Shown here: positions 40,231-49,164 of the stretch, piece by piece
Layout: every line of letters begins with the position of its first letter
Position numbering within the stretch: position 1 is the first letter of the stretch
NCBI RefSeq assembly: GCF_003605435.1
Contig: NZ_QXQB01000004.1
Location: 124,001 to 188,000 of the forward strand
From: Paenibacillus pinisoli
GTDB taxonomy: Bacteria > Bacillota > Bacilli > Paenibacillales > Paenibacillaceae
DNA length: 64,000 bases
Reading direction: 5' to 3'
Made by a program: the position numbers and the translations under genes
Notes under the pieces: generated by a model
The model's database searches: none
What the model was told of the DNA's origin: nothing
The model's input: the letters and a program-made list of their open reading frames with translations, nothing else

Positions 40231-40710
40231 ATGATCAATGATACGGATATGAAGTTCTTGCGGCGCTGTGTAGAACTGGCAGAGGCTGCTCTGGAAGCGG
40301 GCGATGAGCCGTTCGGCTCGGTGCTGGTCTCTTCCTCAGGCGAAGTTCTGATGGAGGACCATAACCATGTAGCGGGAGGAGACCATACCCAGCATCCGGA
40401 GTTTGCGCTGGCCCGGTGGGCGGCGCAGAATATGACGATCGAAGAGCGGGAGAAGGCGACCGTCTATACGTCGGGCGAGCATTGCCCGATGTGCGCAGCG
40501 GCCCATGGCTGGGCTGGCTTGAGGCGGATTGTATATGCCAGTTCCTCGAAGCAATTGGCAGGCTGGCTGGATGAGCTGGGCGTTGCTCCGTCGCGCGTCC
40601 GCAACCTGTCTATCGGTGAGGTCATTCGCGATGCCGTTGTAGAGGGTCCGGTGCCAGAGCTTGCGGAGGAAGTGCGGCAGCTTCATATTAAGCTGCACGG
40701 CAAGAGATAA
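40231..40710 (+). CDS. Nucleoside deaminase (CMP/dCMP deaminase fold)
   Basis: 159 aa. Zinc motifs are HPEFALARWA (HxE) and TSGEHCPMCAAAHGW (CxxC). The N-terminus FLRRCVELAEAALEAGDEPFGSVLVSSSGEVLMEDHNHV is like guanine/tRNA-adenosine-type deaminases. HPE instead of HAE, and SGEHCPMC instead of TLEPCxMC, set it apart from TadA, so the housekeeping tRNA enzyme is less likely. Divergent from the LysR gene. A base or nucleoside catabolic role is inferred. Confidence 0.85.
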   Translation: MINDTDMKFLRRCVELAEAALEAGDEPFGSVLVSSSGEVLMEDHNHVAGGDHTQHPEFALARWAAQNMTIEEREKATVYTSGEHCPMCAAAHGWAGLRRIVYASSSKQLAGWLDELGVAPSRVRNLSIGEVIRDAVVEGPVPELAEEVRQLHIKLHGKR

Positions 40711-40895
40711 AGTTGGATGTATAAAGGGAGGAGCTGTCCCGAATGCCTGAAGCGGCATAGGGATAGCTTTCTTGCCCCGATCGCCTGCCATTTATTTTCG
40801 TAATTGGCCCATTCCCAGTACAAATGTCCTTCATAAGATATAGGGTTCCTATATGCGATTAACGTGGAATCATTTTCTCCAAGGGAGTGGGAAGA

Positions 40896-42248
40896 GTGAC
40901 AGCAAGGACGGGGCTAACCGGACGTGTGATTTTTCGAGGCGATCCGGGTTATGAAGCAGCGCGTAAAAATTGGGATCCTCATACGGACAGATATCCAAAA
41001 GTATTTGTTTTTGCGCAGAAGACACAGGATGTAGCGAACGCAATCAAGTGGGCCCGGAAGCATAACATACCGATTCGTCCAAGAAGCGGCAGGCATTCGC
41101 TTGAGGTTAATCTCTCGCAGGTTAACGGGGGATTGGTCATCGATGTCAGCGATATGAAGAAAATCAAGCTGAACAGGAAGAACGGGACGGCTATCGTAGA
41201 GACGGGCAACCGCGTCGGCAGAATCTCGCATGCGCTTGCGCGGCAAGGTTATATTGCGCCTTTCGGCGACAGCGCGACGGTCGGGATCGGCGGCATTACG
41301 GCTGGGGGAGGCATCGGGCCGCTTATGCGGACGACGGGTCTCATCAGCGACAATCTGCTTGAGCTTGAGATGGTTGACGCGAATGGCAAGGTCATCCGTG
41401 CGAACAAACGCCGCAATGCCGATCTTCTGTGGGCTTCCCGTGGCGGAGGCGGAGGGAACTTTGGCGTATATACAAGGTATAAGCTCAAAGTATTGCCTGC
41501 TCCAGCCACAGCGACTGTATATAAGATTACCTGGCCGTGGAATCAATTTGAGAAGCTGCTTAAAGTATGGCAGAGATGGGCGCCTTCCGTAAACACGAAG
41601 CTGGGCAGCGAATTTTCGATTGGGCCGAAAAAAGGCGGCAATGTGTCGATGGAAGGTCTGTACCTTGGCTCCCGCTCGGAGGCTCTCCGGCTGTTGAAGC
41701 CGATGACGAGCGCCGGAACGCCAACCAGCAAGGTTATTCGGGAAGTGCCGTATCCTGAAGTCGTTAGCTTCTTGCTGGATCCTGATCCGGTGCTTACCCA
41801 GAGATACAGCAATCAGTTCTCGTCCGGCTTCGGCAGAAGGCCATTCCCGGATAAGGCGATCCGCTCGATGCGTCAATTTCTAGAAAATGTAGAGGGGAAA
41901 GACGCCGGTTTCTTCTTCTTGAACTGGGGCGGGGCAGTCAGCCGCAAGTCGCCTGCTTCCACAGCGTTCTACTGGCGCAATGCCCAATATTATGTGGAGT
42001 GGAACAGCTCCTGGCTCAAGCAATCCGATGCTCCCAAAAATATCGCTATCGTCCGCCAGACTCGCCGGAATCTGCAGCCTTATATCGTAGGTTCGTATAT
42101 TAACGTTCCGGATCAAGGGATCAAAAACCCGGGACCCGTCTACTATGGAGCCAACTATCCAAGACTGCGGAGAGTCAAGGCGAAGTATGACCCTAACAAT
42201 GTGTTCCGCAATCCCCAAAGCATCAAACCCGCGGGTCGATTCAAATGA
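40896..42248 (+). CDS. FAD-dependent oxidoreductase (berberine-bridge-enzyme type)
   Basis: 450 aa. An FAD-binding PCMH domain (about 20-190) has PIRPRSGRHSLEVNLSQ, where the His is the expected covalent FAD link, and ATVGIGGITAGGGIGPLMRTTGLISDNL. The second attachment Cys seen in bicovalent enzymes is absent from that loop, so single attachment is predicted. The C-terminal BBE motif is NYPRLRRVKAKYDPNNVFRNPQSI. GTG 40896 (AAGGGAG at 8 nt) is preferred over GTG 40887, which overlaps the SD. Such enzymes oxidise sugars or alcohol-bearing metabolites to H2O2. Monocistronic; terminator follows. Confidence 0.9.
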   Translation: MTARTGLTGRVIFRGDPGYEAARKNWDPHTDRYPKVFVFAQKTQDVANAIKWARKHNIPIRPRSGRHSLEVNLSQVNGGLVIDVSDMKKIKLNRKNGTAIVETGNRVGRISHALARQGYIAPFGDSATVGIGGITAGGGIGPLMRTTGLISDNLLELEMVDANGKVIRANKRRNADLLWASRGGGGGNFGVYTRYKLKVLPAPATATVYKITWPWNQFEKLLKVWQRWAPSVNTKLGSEFSIGPKKGGNVSMEGLYLGSRSEALRLLKPMTSAGTPTSKVIREVPYPEVVSFLLDPDPVLTQRYSNQFSSGFGRRPFPDKAIRSMRQFLENVEGKDAGFFFLNWGGAVSRKSPASTAFYWRNAQYYVEWNSSWLKQSDAPKNIAIVRQTRRNLQPYIVGSYINVPDQGIKNPGPVYYGANYPRLRRVKAKYDPNNVFRNPQSIKPAGRFK

Positions 42249-42259
42249 GAAGGCACAAT

Positions 42260-42300
42260 AAGCAACCGCCCCGAAGTGGCAGTTGCTTTTTTTTCTTTTT
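42260..42300 (+). terminator. Rho-independent terminator
   Basis: AAGCAACCGCC pairs with GGCAGTTGCTT (one mismatch) around a 7-nt loop, followed by eight Ts. Confidence 0.9.
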
Positions 42301-42392
42301 GCACAGCCGAAAACCCGCCAAATTTATGCACGGCATGGGCTTTATAGTATACTGGTTACCAAGTATAACGAGGGAAAAGAGGGGACGGATGG

Positions 42393-43067
42393 ATGCCTAC
42401 AATATTAGTTGCCGATGATGATGTGAACATTCGCGAACTCGTCTGCTTGTTTTTGCGCAATGACGGATTTGAGACTCTCGAAGCCGCAGACGGCAAGGAA
42501 GCGATGGCCGTATATAACTCGACGAGAGTCGATCTTGTCGTGCTTGATATTATGATGCCGCTTATGGATGGCTGGGAGCTGTGCAGAGAGCTGCGAAAAG
42601 CCAATCCTGACCTCCCGCTGCTCATGCTGACGGCAAGAGGCGAGACCTGGGAGAAGGTGAAGGGGTTCCAGCTTGGGACGGATGATTATTTGACCAAGCC
42701 GTTCGATCCGCTGGAGCTGACGGTTCGCGTGAGGGCGCTGCTGAAGCGTTACGGAGTCAGCTCGTCCCAGACGATCCAGATCGGCAGCGTTCTGCTGGAC
42801 CGGCAGACTTACAAGGTGACGAAGGGGGACGAGTCGCTGGCGCTCCCGCTCAAGGAATTTGAATTATTGTACAAGCTGGCGGGCAAGCCCGGACAAATCT
42901 ATACGCGCGAGCAGCTGATCGATCAGATCTGGGGAATGGATTACGGTGGAGATGAACGGACGGTTGATGTTCATATCAAGCGGCTGCGTGAACGGTTCGC
43001 AGAAACGCCTGATTTTCGGATCGATACCGTGCGCGGTCTTGGTTACCGGCTAGAGGTCTCTCCATGA
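42393..43067 (+). CDS. OmpR-family response regulator
   Basis: 224 aa. The receiver begins PTILVADDDVNI, phosphoacceptor Asp in LVVLDIMMPLMDG, Lys in YLTKPFD. The winged helix ends TVRGLGYRLEV. ATG 42393 follows GAGGGG. It overlaps its kinase (ATGA). The next gene downstream is the second membrane-anchored hydrolase, whose promoter has 11-bp-spaced direct repeats suited to this regulator. Confidence 0.93.
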   Translation: MPTILVADDDVNIRELVCLFLRNDGFETLEAADGKEAMAVYNSTRVDLVVLDIMMPLMDGWELCRELRKANPDLPLLMLTARGETWEKVKGFQLGTDDYLTKPFDPLELTVRVRALLKRYGVSSSQTIQIGSVLLDRQTYKVTKGDESLALPLKEFELLYKLAGKPGQIYTREQLIDQIWGMDYGGDERTVDVHIKRLRERFAETPDFRIDTVRGLGYRLEVSP

Positions 43068-44419
43068 TCAGCTCTTTATACACCCGAGTCGTATTTACCT
43101 TTCTGGTGTCTGTCATAGGAGGTACGATTATTGCTTCGTTTACTACATCGTGGTTATATCAGGAGAAGCTGAACGATAACCTGATGCTCAACGTATTCCA
43201 CTTCGGCGAAGACGTCTCGCGGATCTACGATGCCTTGCCGCCTGCGGAGGCTGATTTATATGTCAGCGGAATGAAGCAGCTCCATTCCTTTCATATTCGC
43301 ATGTATGACGAAGGCGGACTTATTCAGTCTTTTGGGGAGTTGAACGGTCAGAGTGTATCCGAAGTAACACCGGAGCAAATCAGTCAAGTGCTGGCTGGAG
43401 AAGTGCTTCAGATCAGATCGCAAGGAATCGTGCCTGTTCTGATGGGCATGCCTCTTCGTACCGAGACAGGATTGAAAGCCATGTTTGTAGAGCCGCTTGC
43501 GTCTTCTTCCGTATCCTTGTTGGTGAGGTTTTTAACCAACTCCTTAATAACCGGAAGCTTGCTCATTCTGATCGCAGCCGTATTTTTGGTCAGGCCGATC
43601 AAGAAGCTGACTGAAGCAACCAAGCGCATCGCGGCGGGAGACTTCAATGTCAAGCTGAACATTAAGCAAAAGGGCGAGCTGGGCACGCTCGCGCGCAGCT
43701 TCGAAGAGATGATGCGCGATCTGAAGCAGCTGGAGCAGATGCGCAAGGAGTTCGTATCCAATGTATCTCATGAGGTGCAGTCGCCCCTCACCTCGATTTC
43801 CGGTTATGCCATAGCGCTCAAGCAAGCAGGCATTCCTGAAAGCGAGCACAATCGCTACCTGGATATTATCATCTCCGAAGCGAAGCGCATGTCCAAGATG
43901 AGCGACAGCCTGCTCAAGCTAAGCTTGCTGGAGTCCAGCACGCAGCAGCTGAAGGTAACTGAGCTCAGGCTAGATGAGCAGATCAGGCGGGTCATTGTGG
44001 CGATTCAGCCGCAATGGTCGGCACGCAGCATTAGCTTTGACATGAATCTGAAGCCCATACTCGTCACTGCAGATCACGACCAGCTCAATCAAGTCTGGAC
44101 CAACATTATTGGGAATAGCATCAAGTTTTCCGAAGATGGCGGCACCATTCACGTCAGCATGAAGCAAGACGCCAAAACCGTAACCGTACGCATAGCCGAC
44201 GAGGGCATCGGTATCTCCGGGGAGGACCAGAAACGTATATTCGAGCGGTTCTTCAAAGCCGACCGATCCCATAGCCGCAAGTATGACGGCAGCGGCATGG
44301 GGCTCGCCATTGCGAAGCAAATCGTATCGCTTCATCAAGGACACATCCGTGTCGAGAGCGAACTTGGAAGGGGCGCAGCTTTTATCGTCACTTTGCCGCT
44401 TGCGTCATCTGCGGAGTAG
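43064..44419 (+). CDS. Sensor histidine kinase
   Basis: 451 aa. Two transmembrane helices (about 9-28 and 155-175) flank a ~125-aa extracellular sensor. A HAMP domain follows (PIKKLTEATKRIAAGDFNVKLNIKQKGELGTLARSFEEM). The H box is FVSNVSHEVQSPLTSISGYA (unusual VQ in place of LR/IK), and the ATPase has IIGNSIKFSEDG, DEGIGI and GSGMGLAIAKQIVSLHQG. Partner of the preceding response regulator. Signal unknown. Confidence 0.93.
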   Translation: MISSLYTRVVFTFLVSVIGGTIIASFTTSWLYQEKLNDNLMLNVFHFGEDVSRIYDALPPAEADLYVSGMKQLHSFHIRMYDEGGLIQSFGELNGQSVSEVTPEQISQVLAGEVLQIRSQGIVPVLMGMPLRTETGLKAMFVEPLASSSVSLLVRFLTNSLITGSLLILIAAVFLVRPIKKLTEATKRIAAGDFNVKLNIKQKGELGTLARSFEEMMRDLKQLEQMRKEFVSNVSHEVQSPLTSISGYAIALKQAGIPESEHNRYLDIIISEAKRMSKMSDSLLKLSLLESSTQQLKVTELRLDEQIRRVIVAIQPQWSARSISFDMNLKPILVTADHDQLNQVWTNIIGNSIKFSEDGGTIHVSMKQDAKTVTVRIADEGIGISGEDQKRIFERFFKADRSHSRKYDGSGMGLAIAKQIVSLHQGHIRVESELGRGAAFIVTLPLASSAE

Positions 44420-44440
44420 CTCGCATTATACTCGACGCTG

Positions 44441-44471
44441 TTCATATTCAGTTCATATTCGCGTCATGGTC
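44441..44471 (+). promoter_or_regulatory. Direct-repeat response-regulator box before hydrolase copy 2
   Basis: TTCATATTC occurs at 44441 and 44452 (11-bp period), with a weaker GTCATGG-containing copy one turn further at about 44463. The paralogue's promoter at 18017-18036 has the same motif and spacing. Confidence 0.65.
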
Positions 44472-44551
44472 TGTACATCTTCATCAGTTAAGCTTGCTAT
44501 ACCGGCTTGCTAAGGCAGCCGAATTATCTGGTGAAGAAGGGTGTAGGTAAG

Positions 44552-45487
44552 ATGAAAAAGTGGCTGAGGGTTCTGCTCAAAACTTTAGCAGTAATTCTAA
44601 TATTGATTGTAGCTTTTATCGCGATCGTATATATCGTGAACGTGGTTGGCAACAAGACAGATCAAAAGAAGATCCAGGCCTATGGACAGCTTGTTCCCGT
44701 CGACGGCAAAAATATGAATGTGCTCATTCAAGGGGAAGGCGAAGAGACAGTCGTGCTTCTGCCGGGTTATGGAACAGCGTCGCCTGTCCTGGACTTTAAG
44801 CCGCTCATCGACGAGCTGTCGCCGTATTACAAAGTGGTTGCCATTGAGCCCTTCGGATACGGATTAAGCGACTTGACCGATAGGGACCGCACGACCGAAA
44901 ATATCGTTCAGGAAATCCATGAGGCTCTCCAAAATCTTAACATTGACCGCTATATCCTGATGGGGCACTCAATTACAGGTCTATACGGCGTAGATTATGT
45001 AAGCAAGTATAGGGATGAAGTTACTGCATTTATCGGAATCGATACCAGTGTACCAACGCAGGGCGGTATGGATGTCGAATTCCCGATCGGGCAATATAAG
45101 CTGCTCAAAAACTCAGGCTTTGCCAGATTGATGCTGAAATTTAGTCCCGATCCTTATGAAGGCTTGCCTTACGATGAAGAAACCAGAAAACAATTTAAAT
45201 TGATCCAGCTCAAGAACATGTTCAACCCTACCATCTTGAACGAGATGGAGCATATCTCCTCGAATTTCAAAGAGGGCAAGCATATGAAGTTCCCGGTTGA
45301 TCTTCCTTTGCTGCTTCTTGTCGGAAGCGATAATCCCTCTGAGGAATGGGTTCCGCTTCATGAAGAGCAAGCGGCTAGCGTAGAGAATGGCAAAATGGTT
45401 GTTTTCGATTATAGCCATTATGTGCATCATACAAAATCGAAGGAAATTGCGGAGAACTTCAGACAGTTCATGGCGGGCTTGAAGTAA
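44552..45487 (+). CDS. Membrane-anchored alpha/beta hydrolase (copy 2)
   Basis: 311 aa. N-terminal transmembrane helix (AVILILIVAFIAIVYIV), then an alpha/beta hydrolase: VLLPGYGTASPVLDFKPL, nucleophile elbow MGHSITGLYG, late His in DYSHYVHHTKSKEIAENF. It is a close paralogue of the 18122 gene along its whole length. ATG 44552 is chosen; an upstream frame from 44507 lacks an SD. It lies directly after a two-component system and carries a matching direct-repeat box. An extracellular esterase or peptidase role is possible; substrate unknown. Confidence 0.87.
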   Translation: MKKWLRVLLKTLAVILILIVAFIAIVYIVNVVGNKTDQKKIQAYGQLVPVDGKNMNVLIQGEGEETVVLLPGYGTASPVLDFKPLIDELSPYYKVVAIEPFGYGLSDLTDRDRTTENIVQEIHEALQNLNIDRYILMGHSITGLYGVDYVSKYRDEVTAFIGIDTSVPTQGGMDVEFPIGQYKLLKNSGFARLMLKFSPDPYEGLPYDEETRKQFKLIQLKNMFNPTILNEMEHISSNFKEGKHMKFPVDLPLLLLVGSDNPSEEWVPLHEEQAASVENGKMVVFDYSHYVHHTKSKEIAENFRQFMAGLK

Positions 45488-45518
45488 GCCTGCCGAAGCA
45501 ATCGAAATGCTACCTGAC

Positions 45519-45568
45519 AAGGTGCATGGATGGCTAATATACCGTCTGTGCACTTTATTTTTTTATGA
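45519..45568 (+). terminator. Rho-independent terminator after hydrolase copy 2
   Basis: AAGGTGCATGGATGG pairs imperfectly with CCGTCTGTGCACTTT, followed by TTTTTTT. Confidence 0.7.
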
Positions 45569-45592
45569 TCTGGCTTGAGAAGGATAGCTAAC

Positions 45593-45637
45593 TTGGCTAT
45601 ACCGGCAGCATCTATGATATACTGTGTAACGTTACAC
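45593..45637 (+). promoter_or_regulatory. Promoter and palindromic operator of ridA leader
   Basis: TTGGCT (45593-45598) and TATACT (45618-45623) are 19 nt apart. The perfect palindrome GTGTAACGTTACAC (45624-45637) starts right after the -10, so it covers the transcription start and suits a repressor. Confidence 0.6.
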
Positions 45638-45668
45638 TACACTTTTCGATGGGGAGGGGGATATTCAA

Positions 45669-45734
45669 TGAAGAAGCGGGCTTTGCGTAATTTGTCTTTC
45701 GGCATTGGATATTCAACAGCTGTTTTCTTCTAGA
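45669..45734 (+). CDS. 21-codon leader ORF upstream of ridA
   Basis: ATG follows GGGGAGGGGG at 7 nt. The peptide starts MKKRALRNLSFG and ends GYSTAVFF. Its stop codon (45732-45734 region) abuts the base of a hairpin. It may be a regulatory leader peptide or the remnant of a lost gene; the good SD argues that it is translated. Confidence 0.4.
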
Positions 45735-45775
45735 ATGACCGCAGACGGGATACGTCTGTCCATTTTCGGTCATTC
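45733..45775 (+). promoter_or_regulatory. Two-part hairpin in ridA leader
   Basis: Outer stem GAATGACCG (45733-45741) with CGGTCATTC (45767-45775); inner stem CAGACG (45742-45747) with CGTCTG (45753-45758). They stack into 15 bp on one side. There is no T-run, so it is not a standard terminator; it may control translation or mRNA stability. Confidence 0.5.
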
Positions 45776-45811
45776 CAATAATAGCGTACCTATTGAAAAG
45801 GAGAATATACA

Positions 45812-46213
45812 ATGCAAAACAATAACCCTTTCGTTCAACGCTCCAATCCGAATACGATCGCGCCGCCGGTCGGTCAATATAGCCATGTTACGAAGATTAG
45901 TCGCAATGCCGAGTGGTATGTCTTTTCCGGGCAGATCGGAACGGATGTCAGCGGCAATATTCCGCCAGATCTCAGTCAGCAAGCGGCTTATACCCTCGAT
46001 AATATAGGGAAGGTTCTTGCGTCCCAGCAATTAACGCCTGATCATGTAGTCAAGGTCAATATCTGGGCTGTTGAGCCGATTGACTGGGATCACTTCTACG
46101 GGGTGTGGGGAGCGACGTTCGGCGCCACGCCTCCATCGATGACAATAGCGTATGTGCAGGCTCTTGGCTTGCCTGAACTGAAGATTGAGCTCGACGTGTG
46201 GGCTGCCGGATAG
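45812..46213 (+). CDS. RidA-family protein
   Basis: 133 aa. GQYSHVTKISRNAEWYVFSGQIGTDVSGNIPPDLSQQAAYTLDNIGKVL and PPSMTIAYVQALGLPELKIELDVWA follow the YjgF/YER057c/UK114 plan. The catalytic Arg found in imine-deaminating RidA (near residue 105, in RxxV) appears absent; the loop reads PPSMTIAYVQAL. So it likely belongs to a Rid subfamily with another role. SD AAGGAGA. Preceded by a structured leader, followed by a terminator. Confidence 0.88.
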   Translation: MQNNNPFVQRSNPNTIAPPVGQYSHVTKISRNAEWYVFSGQIGTDVSGNIPPDLSQQAAYTLDNIGKVLASQQLTPDHVVKVNIWAVEPIDWDHFYGVWGATFGATPPSMTIAYVQALGLPELKIELDVWAAG

Positions 46214-46240
46214 AGTCAGGCCAATTACAGTTTGTGAATG

Positions 46241-46276
46241 AGCACCTTGTCCTTTGTGGGGACAGGGTGCTTTTTA
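46241..46276 (+). terminator. Rho-independent terminator
   Basis: AGCACCTTGTCC pairs with GGACAGGGTGCT (one G-T pair), followed by TTTT. Confidence 0.85.
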
Positions 46277-46450
46277 ATGGAGTCTGAAGATGATTGAAAT
46301 TAATTGAATGATTTATTTGCAGGAAAAAACTCCAAGCTGCCACAGCCTGTGTATAATGAAGACGTATGGAACGTGATGATTATAGGGTGTGGTCTGTAAT
46401 GGCAGTAGAGTGGCCGTGGCTTGATAATACTAGGAGAGCGGGGAACGAAT

Positions 46451-47737
46451 GTGAAATCATGGATGGCTTGGGTTGCTGGAAGGAAAGGCAAAGAACGGAC
46501 AAGCAGCCGCGGACAGTTACTGTGCCTGGTCATCGCTTGTACGCTGTTCGCCTTGCCGAGCGGCAGTGAGGCGGCTTCAGACGGGGCATGGACGACGGCA
46601 ATCAGTGCCTCTGAAGAGGCAGTGCCGGATTTCTATGCAGATATCTCTTCATCGTCTGGCCATGCAAGAATGGAGCTATCAACCGATGAGATTGCTTCGG
46701 GCACTATTCGAATTGCGGCGGATGCAGCTGCTGCGCAGTTCACCTTGTCCCAAGCGGTCTTGGAGAGATTGAACCAGAAATCTTTCGACATAACGCTTGT
46801 TTTTGCTACAGCGTCTGAATCGATCGTCATACCGTTAAGTGAACTGCCCGATGATGGTGCTGCGATTGTACAGGTAGGACGCGAGGGGGGTTCAACCAAG
46901 CTGGCTGAGGTGCTGGCGGGTCTGCCGACCGGCGTGAAAGCAGGTCCAATCCGCTTCGAAGTAACGTCTGGCGGCCCGCCAGCAGAAGGTGTCACATTCT
47001 CCCGCTACGTGGAGCGGTATATCAACCTTGGGCTTAGCAAAATTTCCGACTCTGCAACGGTCCTGCAGTGGGATGAAGAGCTTGGCGAGCTTCGCTTTGT
47101 ACCGGCGCGATTCGAGAATGAAGGGGTCAACACGGTTGCAGTCATCCATAGCAGAGAAGACGGAGTATATCTGGTTGTCGATCAAGCGGTCAGCTTTGCG
47201 GATATGGAGGGGCATTGGGGGCGTCAGGAAGTAGAACGGTTGGCTGCAAAAGGAATCATTCAAGGGCGCGGCGCAGGGCAATTCGATCCAAGCGGTTCGG
47301 TTACTCGGGCCGAGACAGCCGCTCTCCTGGTTCGGGCGCTTGGCATTGTCCCTTCGGAATCAGCTTCCAGCTTCACGGATATGGAGGACAAGTGGTATGC
47401 GAGCTCTGTCGCTGCCGCACAGAAAGCAGGACTCATTACAGGCTACAACGATGATACATTCCGTCCTGATGATAAGGTGACACGCCAGGAATTGGCAGTT
47501 ATGATGGGCAGAGCTATCGCGTACGCGGGCGGAGCGGGGCATAAGCCAACAGTCCGCGGCCATATGGCTGATACCGATCGCATAGCTCCATGGGCGCTTG
47601 AATCAGTAGAGCAAGCCCTTGAGCTTGGCATTATTAAAGGCGATGACTCTGGCAGCTTCCGTCCGCAAGCGGCGGCGACTCGAGCAGAGATGGCTGCCAT
47701 GTTATCCCGCATGCTGCAATCGCTTGGCTTTATATAG
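46451..47737 (+). CDS. SLH-domain surface protein
   Basis: 428 aa. A Lys/Arg-rich start and hydrophobic segment (LLCLVIACTLFALPSGSEAA) make a signal peptide. A ~200-aa beta-rich region of unknown fold (ELSTDEIASGTIRIAADAAAAQFTLSQAVLERL) precedes three SLH domains (from FADMEGHWGRQEVERLAAKGIIQGRG to the end). GTG 46451 (GGGGA at 6 nt) is preferred; ATG 46463 is also possible. Expected location is the cell wall. No enzyme motif. Confidence 0.88.
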   Translation: MKSWMAWVAGRKGKERTSSRGQLLCLVIACTLFALPSGSEAASDGAWTTAISASEEAVPDFYADISSSSGHARMELSTDEIASGTIRIAADAAAAQFTLSQAVLERLNQKSFDITLVFATASESIVIPLSELPDDGAAIVQVGREGGSTKLAEVLAGLPTGVKAGPIRFEVTSGGPPAEGVTFSRYVERYINLGLSKISDSATVLQWDEELGELRFVPARFENEGVNTVAVIHSREDGVYLVVDQAVSFADMEGHWGRQEVERLAAKGIIQGRGAGQFDPSGSVTRAETAALLVRALGIVPSESASSFTDMEDKWYASSVAAAQKAGLITGYNDDTFRPDDKVTRQELAVMMGRAIAYAGGAGHKPTVRGHMADTDRIAPWALESVEQALELGIIKGDDSGSFRPQAAATRAEMAAMLSRMLQSLGFI

Positions 47738-47742
47738 AATTT

Positions 47743-47783
47743 AATAAGGGGGTGTCTCGATAGAGTCGAGACACCCCCTTATT
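47743..47783. terminator. Bidirectional terminator (18-bp perfect stem)
   Basis: AATAAGGGGGTGTCTCGA pairs exactly with TCGAGACACCCCCTTATT around TAGAG, between the convergent SLH and AraC genes. The stem overlaps the last codons of the AraC gene. Confidence 0.9.
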
Positions 47784-48564
47784 TCATGTGCGACAAATAC
47801 TCAAATGCCGTTGTGCCGTACATGCTTTTAAAATGTTTATTTAAGTGCGCCAGATCGACAAACCCGCAATCCGCTACCGCCGAATAGACATCCCTGTTCT
47901 TTTCGATTAATTGCTTTGCGAGTTCGATTTTACAGTTAAGGAAGTATTGATACGGTGAAATCCCCGTATGCGCCTTGAATAGCCGGATGAATTGAAACTT
48001 GGACAATTGAAGCTCGCCGCTGATCTCATCCAGCTTCAGGACATGGTCCAAGCCCGCATGAAGCATATCCTTTGCTCTCCGAATCATCGCATGCTCCTTT
48101 CTGTCATCCGTGGAGAGCGTGGTTTGAACCAGTCGGTTCGCCAAGGACAAGTACAATTCACTGCACAATGCTTCGTCCTTTTCTTTCAATATAGCGTCGG
48201 AAAGATTCAAGATGCGTCTCTCCAGCTGAGCATCATATACGATCGGGGTCGAGAAGCGCGGAGCCGCTTTTATCTCTATCGCCTCAAGCAGCAGCTCGGG
48301 CTCAATATAGAGCATGACATAATCCAGACCGGATCTGTCGTAAGCCATTCCATCATGCGCTTGCTCCGGATTGAACAGCATTACGCCATTCTGATAAGAC
48401 AGCTGCAGGCTGCCGTCCAAGCTATATTTTTGTATCCCGCGCAGCGTAACGCCAACGGCATACTCCTGATGAGCATGCTTTTTATACGTAAAATCCGTCA
48501 TGCTTGCGGTCAGCGCAGTTATTCCGATCGATTTTTTATAAATGAACCTGTTCATCTCATCCAT
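47779..48564 (-). CDS. AraC-family regulator next to LysE exporter
   Basis: 261 aa. The N-terminal cupin sensor contains FTYKKHAHQEYAVGVTLRGIQKYSLDG and FNPEQAHDGMA. The C-terminal HTH reads LKLDEISGELQLSKFQFIRLFKAHTGISPYQYFLNCKIELAKQLIE and YSAVADCGFVDLAHLNKHFKSMYGTTAFEYL. AraC-LysE pairs of this type are common in bacteria; the regulator senses the exported amino acid or derivative. It lies 24 nt downstream of the LysE gene on the same strand. Confidence 0.9.
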   Translation of the reverse strand: MDEMNRFIYKKSIGITALTASMTDFTYKKHAHQEYAVGVTLRGIQKYSLDGSLQLSYQNGVMLFNPEQAHDGMAYDRSGLDYVMLYIEPELLLEAIEIKAAPRFSTPIVYDAQLERRILNLSDAILKEKDEALCSELYLSLANRLVQTTLSTDDRKEHAMIRRAKDMLHAGLDHVLKLDEISGELQLSKFQFIRLFKAHTGISPYQYFLNCKIELAKQLIEKNRDVYSAVADCGFVDLAHLNKHFKSMYGTTAFEYLSHMK

Positions 48565-48588
48565 ATTTTCACCTCAATCAAAGCATGC

Positions 48589-49164
48589 CTACAGCCAGAT
48601 CATAATCGCGGCATAAGCAAGTGATAATGCCATGCATATATTTACTATCCTCTTATGTTTCAGCAAAAAAGTTTTGAACATCGCTCCGAAGAGCACCCAT
48701 GTCAGAAAGGCTAGAAATCCAATAAGCGTGACCACAGCTATGCCGCATATCCGCGCGCTGCTTGAGCTGTAATGAGGCAGAATGAACGCCGGAATGACTG
48801 TCAGCGAGTAGAGGACTACCTTCGGATTAAGAAATTGCATCATGATGCCCGACCAGAAGGAGGCTGCTTGGTTCGAGACGGCCTTTGACACATCCATCCT
48901 GTAAATCAGATAAGCAAGATAGAGCATATAGAGTGTTCCGATTATTTGCATCACAACCATGATTTTCGGCAAATAGGCAATCAGCCACGTATTGAGCGTA
49001 GCGGATATCATCAGTAATAAGCCCAGGCCAAGCGTTGCGCCATACGTATATTCCATGGCTTTTTTTGACCCAAAGCGATGGACAGTAGACAGGATGACGA
49101 TATTCGTAGGACCCGGTGTAATAGTAGCAATTATACAGTAAATCAAAAAAGATGTAAGACTCAT
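48589..49164 (-). CDS. LysE/RhtB-family amino-acid exporter
   Basis: 191 aa. LIYCIIATITPGPTNIVILSTVHRFGSKKAMEYTYGATLG is the conserved first-helix motif (TPGP), and MMQFLNPKVVLYSLTVIPAFIL is the NPK motif. Six hydrophobic helices. ATG 49164 (AGAAGGG upstream) removes nine N-terminal residues from the longest frame. It probably exports an amino acid or homoserine-lactone-like compound. Operon with the AraC gene. Confidence 0.9.
   Translation of the reverse strand: MSLTSFLIYCIIATITPGPTNIVILSTVHRFGSKKAMEYTYGATLGLGLLLMISATLNTWLIAYLPKIMVVMQIIGTLYMLYLAYLIYRMDVSKAVSNQAASFWSGIMMQFLNPKVVLYSLTVIPAFILPHYSSSSARICGIAVVTLIGFLAFLTWVLFGAMFKTFLLKHKRIVNICMALSLAYAAIMIWL

Noticed and set aside
40914-41876. 320-aa minus-strand ORF within the BBE oxidase gene
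   Set aside because: It lies wholly antisense to a gene with clear motifs. It has no SD or recognisable domain; long antisense ORFs are common in moderately GC-rich coding DNA.
45733-45775. Rho-independent terminator or attenuator in ridA leader
   Set aside because: The stem is good but there is no T-run after it; kept as an RNA structure of unknown role.
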